From Pelomonas candidula (GTDB taxonomy: Bacteria > Pseudomonadota > Gammaproteobacteria > Burkholderiales > Burkholderiaceae_C), in the NCBI RefSeq assembly GCF_043555985.1, contig NZ_JBIGIC010000018.1, positions 1 to 64,000 on the forward strand: a stretch of 64,000 nucleotides of DNA, given 5' to 3'. The position numbers and the translations under genes are program-made. Each line of letters opens with the position of its first letter. The stretch's first letter is position 1. The notes under the pieces are model-generated. The model was not told where the DNA came from and searched no databases. It saw nothing but the letters and a program-made list of their open reading frames with translations. Shown one piece after another: positions 7,720 to 14,411 of the stretch.

Positions 7720-9192
7720 ATGAGCACCTTCGATCCTGGCCGTCTCGTGATGGTCGACATCCCCGGCAAGTCCCTCGATACCGAGACCGCCGCCTTCCTG
7801 CGAGAGCAGAAGATCCGCTCGGTCTGCCTGTTCCGCAAGAACCTCGGCACCGAGGAGGAGGTCCGGGCGCTCGTCGGCGACCTCATCGACGTGCTGGGCC
7901 CCGAGGCGCTGATCGGCATCGACCAGGAAGGCGGCGCCGTCGTGCGCGCCACCTTCCTGCCGCAGCCGCCGTCGGCGATGGCGCTGGGCGCCAGCGGCGA
8001 CGCCGACCGTGCCGAGGCCGTGGGCGCCGCGGTCGCGCGTGGCTTGAAGTCGCTGGGCATCAACTGGAACTTCGCGCCGGTGCTGGACGTCAACAACAAC
8101 CCGGCCAACCCGGTCATCGGCGAGCGCAGCTTCTCGAACGACCCGGCCGAGGTCAGCCGCCTGGCCGCCGCGTGGATGCGCGGCTCGCTGCGTGAAGGCG
8201 TGGCCTGCTGCGTGAAGCACTTTCCCGGCCACGGCGACACGCACGTGGACTCGCACCACGCGCTGCCCACCGTCGACAAGAGCCGCGCCGAGCTGGATGC
8301 GCTGGAGCTGGCGCCGTTCAAGGCGCTCGCCGGCCAGGCCCCGGCCATGATGACGGCCCACATCGTCTACCCGCAGATCGACCCCGACCGGCCCGCCACG
8401 CTGTCGCCGCAGCTGCTCAAGGGCATCCTGCGCGACGACTGGGGCTACGACGGTGTCGTCATCACCGACGCGCTGATGATGAAGGCCGTCGCCGAGCGCT
8501 TCGGCTATGCGAAGAGCGCCGTCATGGCCATCGAGGCCGGCGCCGACATGGTGCTGGCCCAGGGCTCGCTGGCCGAGCAGCTCGTGGCCATCAATGCGTT
8601 GCGCGACGCTTTTGCCAAGGGCCGGCTGACGCTCGAGCAGGGCGAGACGGCCAACCGCCGCCTGGACACGCTGGCCGCCGCCTACCCCGCCCGCGTGGTG
8701 GGCGATGCCGCCGCGCGTGCGGCTGACCATGCGCTGATGGCGGAGGCCTGGGCGGCCGGCCTGACGGTGCTGCGCGGCGCGAAGCCGCCTGCGCTGACCA
8801 CGCCCATCCGCGTCATCGTGCAGGGCGACGTGCCGACCGACATGGTCTCCGAGGCGGGCCCCACGGGCCGACAGGCTCTCGCGCTGTTCGACGCCTTCAC
8901 CGACGCCCAGGTGCGCATGGTGGATGACATCGCCCAGTTCGACTGGTCGACGCTGCCCAAGGATGGCCGCCTCAACGTCGTCGTGTCCACGCGCCGCGCC
9001 CGCTACGGGCTGGCTGCCAGCGAGTGGCGGCCCGACCTGCACCTGTCGCTGTGGAACCCCTACCAGGCGCTGGACGTGCACGGCCCGACCGTGCTGACCT
9101 GGGGCTTCGCACCCGGTGCCCTGGCCGCACTGAAGGCCTGGCTGGAAGGCCGCACCCAAGCAACCGGCCGTGCGCCGCAGGGACTGCAGTGA
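7720..9192 (+). CDS. nagZ: GH3 beta-N-acetylhexosaminidase (NagZ-like)
   Basis: A 490-residue glycoside hydrolase family 3 enzyme that removes terminal GlcNAc from chitooligosaccharides or muropeptides. The NagZ signature KHFPGHGDTHVDSHH starts at residue 166 and carries the His loop used as general acid in NagZ. The nucleophile Asp250 lies in VVITDALMMKAV. No signal peptide is seen, so it should be cytoplasmic. It is about 150 residues longer than E. coli NagZ (341), and the C-terminal extension lacks a recognised domain. Placement between the deaminase and an AmpG-like permease suggests that imported oligomers are hydrolysed inside the cell. The ATG at 7720 has GAGGACAG upstream, and the stop overlaps the permease start by one base. 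Confidence 0.88.
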   Translation: MSTFDPGRLVMVDIPGKSLDTETAAFLREQKIRSVCLFRKNLGTEEEVRALVGDLIDVLGPEALIGIDQEGGAVVRATFLPQPPSAMALGASGDADRAEAVGAAVARGLKSLGINWNFAPVLDVNNNPANPVIGERSFSNDPAEVSRLAAAWMRGSLREGVACCVKHFPGHGDTHVDSHHALPTVDKSRAELDALELAPFKALAGQAPAMMTAHIVYPQIDPDRPATLSPQLLKGILRDDWGYDGVVITDALMMKAVAERFGYAKSAVMAIEAGADMVLAQGSLAEQLVAINALRDAFAKGRLTLEQGETANRRLDTLAAAYPARVVGDAAARAADHALMAEAWAAGLTVLRGAKPPALTTPIRVIVQGDVPTDMVSEAGPTGRQALALFDAFTDAQVRMVDDIAQFDWSTLPKDGRLNVVVSTRRARYGLAASEWRPDLHLSLWNPYQALDVHGPTVLTWGFAPGALAALKAWLEGRTQATGRAPQGLQ

Positions 9193-10469
9193 TGGAACAA
9201 GCCAAGACGCCCATGCGGTGGATTCCGACCCTGTACTTCGTGCAGGGCATGCAGTTCTTCGTCGTCATGCTCATCGCGGGCCTGATGTTCAAGAACCTGG
9301 GCGTCGCCAACGACCAGATCGCGCGCTGGACCGCCGTGCTGGGCCTGGCCTGGGCCGTCAAGCCGCTGTGGAGCCCCTTCCTGGAGCTGGCGCGCAGCAA
9401 GAAGCTCATCGTCACGGCGATGCAGTACCTCGGCGCCGTGGGCCTGGGCCTGATGGCGCTGGCGCTGCACCTGCCGCACTGGTTCGGCGCGGCCATCATC
9501 GTGCTGTTCCTGATCGCCTATGCGTCGGCCACGCACGACATCGCCTGCGACGGCCTCTACATGGCCTCGCTGGACAGCAAGCGCCAGGCCGCCTACGCGG
9601 GCTGGCAGGGCGCCTTCTTCAACGGCGCGCGCTTCTTCATCACCGGCATTGTGCTCAAGCTCGCCGGCCATCTGGAAGGGCAGGTGGGTGTCGTGAACGC
9701 GTGGAGCAGCGTCTTCCTGATGCTGTGCGTGCTGGTCACGGTGCTGGCCACTTACAACGCCAAGTTCCTGCCCGGCACGCTGAGCACCGAGCACAGCGAC
9801 CTGACGGCCTCGGGCGTCGCCGAGATGCTGAAGGACGTCGTCATCGACTTCTTCAAGAAGCCCGGCATCTGGCTGGCCGTGCTATTCATCGTGCTGTTCC
9901 GCCTCGCCGAAGGCCAGGTGCAGACCATCGGCCCGCTGTTCCTGCTCGAAGCGCGCGACAAGGGTGGCCTGGGCCTGACGACCGGCCAGGTGGCCGACGT
10001 CTACGGCTGGGTCGGCACGGGCGGCTTCCTGATCGGTTCGGTGCTGGGCGGCTACCTGACCAGCGCGCTGGGCCTGAAGCGTGCAATGCCGCTGCTGCTC
10101 GTCGCGATGATGGTGCCCAACTTCACCTTCTACTACCTCGCCAGCACGCTGCCGCAGGACATGCTGCACATCGGCGCGGCGGTGGGCACCGAGATGCTGG
10201 GTTACGGCTTCGGCTTCGTCGGCATGATCCTCTACATCATGCAGGCCGTGGCCCCCGGCCGCTACCAGACGGCGCACTACGCGCTGGGCTCGGGCGTCAT
10301 GCAGCTGGGCTTCATCTTCGCGAAGTTCATCAGCGGCGACATCCAGGTCTCGGTCGGCTACCAGCACTTCTTCGCCTGGACCATCGGTTGCGGTGTGTTG
10401 CCGCTGCTGCTGCTGTTCTGGGTGCCGATGCCGCGCACGGCCAAGCCCGCCGAGGCGGTGCCGGCATGA
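9192..10469 (+). CDS. AmpG-like MFS permease
   Basis: A 425-residue polytopic inner-membrane protein of about 12 hydrophobic segments, beginning MEQAKTPMRWIPTLYFVQGM. Features such as SATHDIACDGLYMASLDSK and GWQGAFFNGARF resemble the AmpG/PAT branch of the major facilitator superfamily, which imports anhydro-muropeptides in peptidoglycan recycling. In this operon the likely cargo is GlcNAc, chitobiose or another chitooligosaccharide, taken from the periplasm for NagZ and NagK. This substrate is inferred from context only. The start at 9192 overlaps the nagZ TGA by one base. The stop overlaps the GH16 start by four bases, so expression should be tightly coupled. Confidence 0.82.
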   Translation: MEQAKTPMRWIPTLYFVQGMQFFVVMLIAGLMFKNLGVANDQIARWTAVLGLAWAVKPLWSPFLELARSKKLIVTAMQYLGAVGLGLMALALHLPHWFGAAIIVLFLIAYASATHDIACDGLYMASLDSKRQAAYAGWQGAFFNGARFFITGIVLKLAGHLEGQVGVVNAWSSVFLMLCVLVTVLATYNAKFLPGTLSTEHSDLTASGVAEMLKDVVIDFFKKPGIWLAVLFIVLFRLAEGQVQTIGPLFLLEARDKGGLGLTTGQVADVYGWVGTGGFLIGSVLGGYLTSALGLKRAMPLLLVAMMVPNFTFYYLASTLPQDMLHIGAAVGTEMLGYGFGFVGMILYIMQAVAPGRYQTAHYALGSGVMQLGFIFAKFISGDIQVSVGYQHFFAWTIGCGVLPLLLLFWVPMPRTAKPAEAVPA

Positions 10470-11308
10470 AGGCGGCGCTGGTTCTGCTCGTCGTGGCCAC
10501 TCCGGTGTTGGCGGGCGGCGAGTTCTTCGACGACTTCTCGCAGAAGGACCTCGACGCGCTGCGTGCCAGCGGCTGGGTACTGCGCGATGGCTCGGGCCAT
10601 CCGGGCCTCGCCGGCTCACGCTTTTCGCCTGGCCAGCTGTCGCTGGACGCGGGCCTGCTGAAGCTCAAGCTCACGACCGACGGCACCAACGCCAACACGA
10701 CGCTGGCCCAGCTCTGCGCGCCGCGCAAGTTCCTCGTCGGCACGACGACGGCGCGCGTGCGGCTGCGCGACACACCGGGCTCGCGCGATCCCGTCATCCA
10801 GAGCTTCTTCCTGGCCGGCCCGCTCAAGCACGACTACGACCCCGACTTCAGCGAGGTCGACTTCGAATACCTGCCGCACGGCGGCTGGGGCGAGCCCGAG
10901 ACGCGGCTGTACGGCGTCAGCTGGCACACGGTGCGCATCGACCCGTGGGAGTCGTTCAACCAGGCGTCCATCCTGCAAGGCTCGTTCGACGGCTGGCAGC
11001 TGCTGACCGTGCAGGTCGAGGCGACGCGCACGCGCCACTACGTCAACGGCCGCCTCATCGGCGAGCACACCGGCCGCAACGTGCCCAGCCAGCCGATGGC
11101 GATCAGCTTCAACCACTGGCTGTCGGCGGGCGCCGTCGCCGGCTCGCAGCGCGACTACGAATTCGACGTCGACTGGGTGCTGCACGAAGCCGGCAGGACG
11201 CTGAGCCCCACGGCCATGCAGGCCCGCGCCGCGCAACTGCGCAAAGAGGGCGTGGCCCGGCGTGACACCGTGCCCGACGCGGGCCTCACCAGCGAATGCA
11301 ATCTATGA
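10466..11308 (+). CDS. Secreted glycoside hydrolase family 16 protein
   Basis: A 280-residue protein with a signal peptide (MKAALVLLVVATPVLAGG) and a beta-jellyroll of GH16 type. The catalytic motif E-x-D-x-E is present as FSEVDFEYLPHG (Glu130, Asp132, Glu134). Supporting features are the HTVRIDPW segment and GQL-type strands. GH16 enzymes cleave beta-1,3/1,4-glucans, laminarin or galactans, and fungal members (CRH) act on chitin-glucan links. Its presence in a chitin operon suggests an attack on fungal cell-wall glucan or chitin-glucan, but the substrate cannot be read from the sequence. The ATG overlaps the permease stop by four bases and its own stop overlaps the chitinase start by four. 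Confidence 0.8.
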   Translation: MKAALVLLVVATPVLAGGEFFDDFSQKDLDALRASGWVLRDGSGHPGLAGSRFSPGQLSLDAGLLKLKLTTDGTNANTTLAQLCAPRKFLVGTTTARVRLRDTPGSRDPVIQSFFLAGPLKHDYDPDFSEVDFEYLPHGGWGEPETRLYGVSWHTVRIDPWESFNQASILQGSFDGWQLLTVQVEATRTRHYVNGRLIGEHTGRNVPSQPMAISFNHWLSAGAVAGSQRDYEFDVDWVLHEAGRTLSPTAMQARAAQLRKEGVARRDTVPDAGLTSECNL

Positions 11309-12447
11309 AGAAGACCTGGCTCGCCGCACTGGCATTCGTCGCGGCTGCCGCGAACGCCCAGATCAAGCCTTCTCCCGTCGTCGGCACCTATGTCCTGGCC
11401 GAGCGCGGCGTCGACGTCGTCGAGCAGCTCAAGCCCGGCAGCGTCACGCACATCCTCTACGCCTTCCTGCTGATCTGCGGCGAGGGCGAACGCAAGCAGG
11501 AGGCCGCTGCCTGCGCCGGCCGTCCCAACTTCAGCATCGCGCCGCATGCCGACCAGGAGACCTTCTCCGCGGCGTTCCAGCGCCTGAAGGCACGCGACCC
11601 GAAGGTGCAGGTGCTGGCCTCGGTCGGCGGCTGGGGTGGGTCCGACCCGTTCTTCCACCTCGCCGCGACGGCCGAGGGCCGCGCCGCGTTCGTGAAGCAG
11701 GCGAGCGACTGGCTGCGCGCTCACCCCGGCTTCGACGGCCTGGACATCGACTGGGAGCACCCGGGCAACAACGGCGCGTCCAACGGCGTGCAGCTGGGCA
11801 GCCCGGCCGACGGCGAGCACTTCGTGCAGCTGCTGCAGGATCTGCGCGCGGGCCTGGACGCGCTGGGCCGCGAGGCCGGCCGGCATTACGCGCTGACCAC
11901 GGCCATCAATTCTTCGAAGGAACAACTCGCGCGCATGCCCATGGGCCGCGCGGCGGCGTCGCTGGATCTGGTCTTCATGATGACCTACGACTTCACCGGC
12001 CCGTGGACGAAGAACGCAGGCAATCACGCTGCGCTGCGCAGTGCCAGGCCTGGCGACGACGCCAGCCTGGAGGCGCAAGTAGCCGGCCTCAAGGCCGCGG
12101 GCGTGTCGCCGGCCAAGATGGTGGCCGGCGTGGCCATGTACGGCCGCGGCTTCGCCGGCGTGAAGGCCGACGGCAGCTACGCCAAGCCCTGGCCCAACGA
12201 GGACGGCTCGGTCGCCTTCAAGGACATCGCCGCGCTGAAGCAGCAGGGCATGACACCGCAGTTCGACAAGCGCACGCAGTCCTGGGCCATGGTGGGCGGC
12301 GGCCGCTTCGTCGGCTACGACGACCCGCGCGCGGTGCGTGCCAAGGTGGCGTTCGCGAAGAAGGCGGGCCTGGCCGGCGTGTTCGCGTGGGAGCTGAGCC
12401 AGGACAACGGCGAGATCCTGGGCGCGATGAACGCGATGCGGCCGTGA
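11305..12447 (+). CDS. Secreted glycoside hydrolase family 18 chitinase
   Basis: A 380-residue protein with a signal peptide (MKKTWLAALAFVAAAANA) followed directly by a GH18 barrel. The diagnostic D-x-x-D-x-D-x-E appears as FDGLDIDWEHPG, with Glu151 as the catalytic acid, and SVGGWGG is the preceding conserved strand. Later barrel elements are MTYDFTGPW, GVAMYGRGF and the terminal GVFAWELSQDNGEIL. It should hydrolyse beta-1,4 links of chitin or chitooligosaccharides in the periplasm or outside, with acetamido-assisted catalysis as in the family. No chitin-binding module is present. I chose the ATG at 11305 over the one at 11296 because it makes the same four-base overlap seen elsewhere in this operon. 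Confidence 0.92.
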   Translation: MKKTWLAALAFVAAAANAQIKPSPVVGTYVLAERGVDVVEQLKPGSVTHILYAFLLICGEGERKQEAAACAGRPNFSIAPHADQETFSAAFQRLKARDPKVQVLASVGGWGGSDPFFHLAATAEGRAAFVKQASDWLRAHPGFDGLDIDWEHPGNNGASNGVQLGSPADGEHFVQLLQDLRAGLDALGREAGRHYALTTAINSSKEQLARMPMGRAAASLDLVFMMTYDFTGPWTKNAGNHAALRSARPGDDASLEAQVAGLKAAGVSPAKMVAGVAMYGRGFAGVKADGSYAKPWPNEDGSVAFKDIAALKQQGMTPQFDKRTQSWAMVGGGRFVGYDDPRAVRAKVAFAKKAGLAGVFAWELSQDNGEILGAMNAMRP

Positions 12448-13505
12448 GCCGGCGCATCGCGTCGGTGGATGCGCTGCGCGGCCTGGCCGTCGCGGCCATG
12501 CTGCTGGTCAACAACCCGGGCGATTGGGGCCATGTATACGCGCCGCTGGAGCATGCCGCCTGGCACGGCTTCACGCCGACCGACCTGATCTTCCCGTTCT
12601 TCCTCTTCATCGTCGGCGTGTCCGCCGCGCTGGCGCTCGGGCCGCGTGTGGATGCGGGCGCCCCGCTGGGGCCGGTGCGCGCGGCCGTCGTGCAGCGCGG
12701 GCTGCGCATCGTGGCGCTGGGCCTCGTGCTGCACGCGCTGGCCTGGTGGCTGATGCACAAGCCGGAGTTTCGCGTGCTGGGCGTGCTGCAGCGCATCGGC
12801 CTGTGCTTCATCGCCGCCGGACTGGTGGCATTGGGCCTGCGCGCCCGCGGGCAGTGGGTGCTGTTCGTGGCGCTGCTGGCCGGCTACGGCGCGCTGCTGC
12901 TGACGGGGCCGACGCTGGAGAAGCTCGGCAGCCTGGCCCAGCGCGTGGACACGGCCGTGCTGGGCCGTTTCGCCTACGAATGGGACCCGGTCACGCGCAT
13001 CGCCTTCGACCCCGAGGGCCTGCTGTCCACGCTGGGCGCGCTGGCGACGACGCTGTTCGGTGTGCTGTGCGGCGGCCTGCTGCGCCGCGGGCAGGTGCGC
13101 GGCCTGCTGCTGAGCGGCATTGCCGCAGCGCTGGTGGGCTGGTGGTGGTCGGCCTGGCTGCCGTGGAACAAGCAGCTGTGGACGCCGTCCTTCGTGCTGT
13201 GGACCGGTGGCCTGGCCGCTGTGGCGCTGGCCGCTGCGCACGAGTGGGTGGACCGGCGCGGTCACCGGCCCTGGGGCCGTGCCTTCGGGCTCAACGCGAT
13301 CGGCGCCTACGCCGGGGCCTGGATGTGCACCGTGCTGCTGGCCGCCACGGGCTGGATGGAGCCGCTGTACCGCGGCGTGTTCGGCCCGCTGGGCCGCTTC
13401 GTGGGGCCGGAGGGCCAGTCGCTGAGCTTCGCCGTGGCCTTCGTGGCCGTCTGGGCCGTCATCGTCTGGGCGCTGGACCGGCGCGGCTGGTACTGGAAGA
13501 TCTGA
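12444..13505 (+). CDS. nagX: NagX-like membrane protein (heparan-alpha-glucosaminide N-acetyltransferase family)
   Basis: A 353-residue protein with about ten hydrophobic segments. It opens with RRIASVDALRGLAVAAMLLVNN and HGFTPTDLIFPFFLFIVGVS, the signature of the DUF5009/DUF1624 family related to lysosomal HGSNAT. Bacterial members called NagX recur in GlcNAc operons of proteobacteria, and a transmembrane acetyl transfer to glucosamine is the usual proposal. The start is a GTG at 12444 that overlaps the chitinase TGA (12445-12447), and translation coupling would explain the weak start. The biochemical role in bacteria remains poorly defined, so the function is inferred from the family and the operon. 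Confidence 0.8.
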   Translation: MSRRIASVDALRGLAVAAMLLVNNPGDWGHVYAPLEHAAWHGFTPTDLIFPFFLFIVGVSAALALGPRVDAGAPLGPVRAAVVQRGLRIVALGLVLHALAWWLMHKPEFRVLGVLQRIGLCFIAAGLVALGLRARGQWVLFVALLAGYGALLLTGPTLEKLGSLAQRVDTAVLGRFAYEWDPVTRIAFDPEGLLSTLGALATTLFGVLCGGLLRRGQVRGLLLSGIAAALVGWWWSAWLPWNKQLWTPSFVLWTGGLAAVALAAAHEWVDRRGHRPWGRAFGLNAIGAYAGAWMCTVLLAATGWMEPLYRGVFGPLGRFVGPEGQSLSFAVAFVAVWAVIVWALDRRGWYWKI

Positions 13506-13518
13506 CACGCGAGCCGCC

Positions 13519-14232
13519 ATGAGCGACGACGAGCCGTTCGCGCTGCGCATGCCGCCGGACATCCGCTCCGTGCGGATCGGCGAGCACACGGTCGTCTTCA
13601 TCGACGACTTCCTGCAGGACCCGCAGGCCCTCGTCGAGGCGGCCAGCCGCGCCCGCTTCGAACCCTGCCCCGGCGCCGACGAGAAGCGCGGTTACCCCGG
13701 CATCCGCGCGCCGGTGCCATCGGCCTATTCCGAAAGCCTGACGGCGCTGCTGGACCCGCTGATCAAGGTCAACTTCGGCGTGCCCGAGGCCCTGCCGGTA
13801 AAGAAGACGCCCTGCGCCTTCTCGCTGACCACCGTGGCGCCAAGCGAGCTGGGGCCGCTGCAGCGCATACCGCATTTCGACGCCAGCACGCCGCACTACA
13901 TGGCCGTGCTGCTCTACCTATGCGACGAGCAGCAGGGCGGCACGGCGTTCTATCGCCACCGCGCCACGGGCCTGCAGCAGATCACCGCCGCGAACCGCGA
14001 GCGCTACGGGGCCGCGGTCTACGGCGAGGTCGATCGCCGGCCCGCGCCGCCGCGCTATTTCGACGACTCCGACGAGCACTTCGAGTTCCTCGGCATGATG
14101 CCGGCGCGCTTCAACCGCCTGGTGATCTATCGTGGCAGCCTGCTGCACTCGGCCATCGTCAACCCGCAGCGCGGCCTGGGAAGCGACCCGCGTACGGGTC
14201 GGTTGACGGTCAACACCTTCTACGACTTCTAG
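13519..14232 (+). CDS. DUF6445-family protein, 2OG/Fe(II)-oxygenase-like
   Basis: A 237-residue soluble protein of the DUF6445 type. It begins with a segment like VVFIDDFLQDPQALVEAA and has a His-x-Asp pair in RIPHFDAS, a distal His in GSLLHSAIV and a closing Arg in GRLTVNTFYDF. This order (HxD ... H ... R) is that of 2-oxoglutarate/Fe(II)-dependent oxygenases. The region LYLCDEQQGGTAFYRHRATG also fits that fold. The substrate is unknown. It is the last gene of the nag operon, 13 bases after nagX, and precedes a TonB-receptor locus containing two more putative Fe-dependent cupins and a halogenase. The oxygenase role is inferred from motifs. Confidence 0.72.
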   Translation: MSDDEPFALRMPPDIRSVRIGEHTVVFIDDFLQDPQALVEAASRARFEPCPGADEKRGYPGIRAPVPSAYSESLTALLDPLIKVNFGVPEALPVKKTPCAFSLTTVAPSELGPLQRIPHFDASTPHYMAVLLYLCDEQQGGTAFYRHRATGLQQITAANRERYGAAVYGEVDRRPAPPRYFDDSDEHFEFLGMMPARFNRLVIYRGSLLHSAIVNPQRGLGSDPRTGRLTVNTFYDF

Positions 14233-14353
14233 GAAGGGGCTGCGACACCCGCGCGGGCCGGGGCTGTCGCCAACCCGCAGGGGTTTTGCAGACCCTTCCT
14301 GGCCCCGGCACGGCCACCGGGCTTCGCCCGCGCAGTGCTGCGCCTGCCGCGCC

Positions 14354-14383
14354 AGAAAAAAAGCCCGGCGGCTGCCGGGCTTG
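14354..14383 (-). terminator. Intrinsic terminator of TonB receptor 1
   Basis: Read on the minus strand, AGCCCGGC and GCCGGGCT form a GC-rich hairpin (14362-14381) followed by a run of seven T. It lies just after the receptor stop at 14412. The 179-bp gap between the DUF6445 gene and the receptor holds nothing else I can identify. Confidence 0.85.
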
Positions 14384-14411
14384 AAGGGGAGGAGACAAGG
14401 GGACGTCGGGG

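Noticed and set aside
6271..9159. A 962-codon minus-strand frame opposite the nagA-nagZ region
   Set aside because: It spans several well-supported plus-strand genes and has low-complexity composition, with no recognisable domain.
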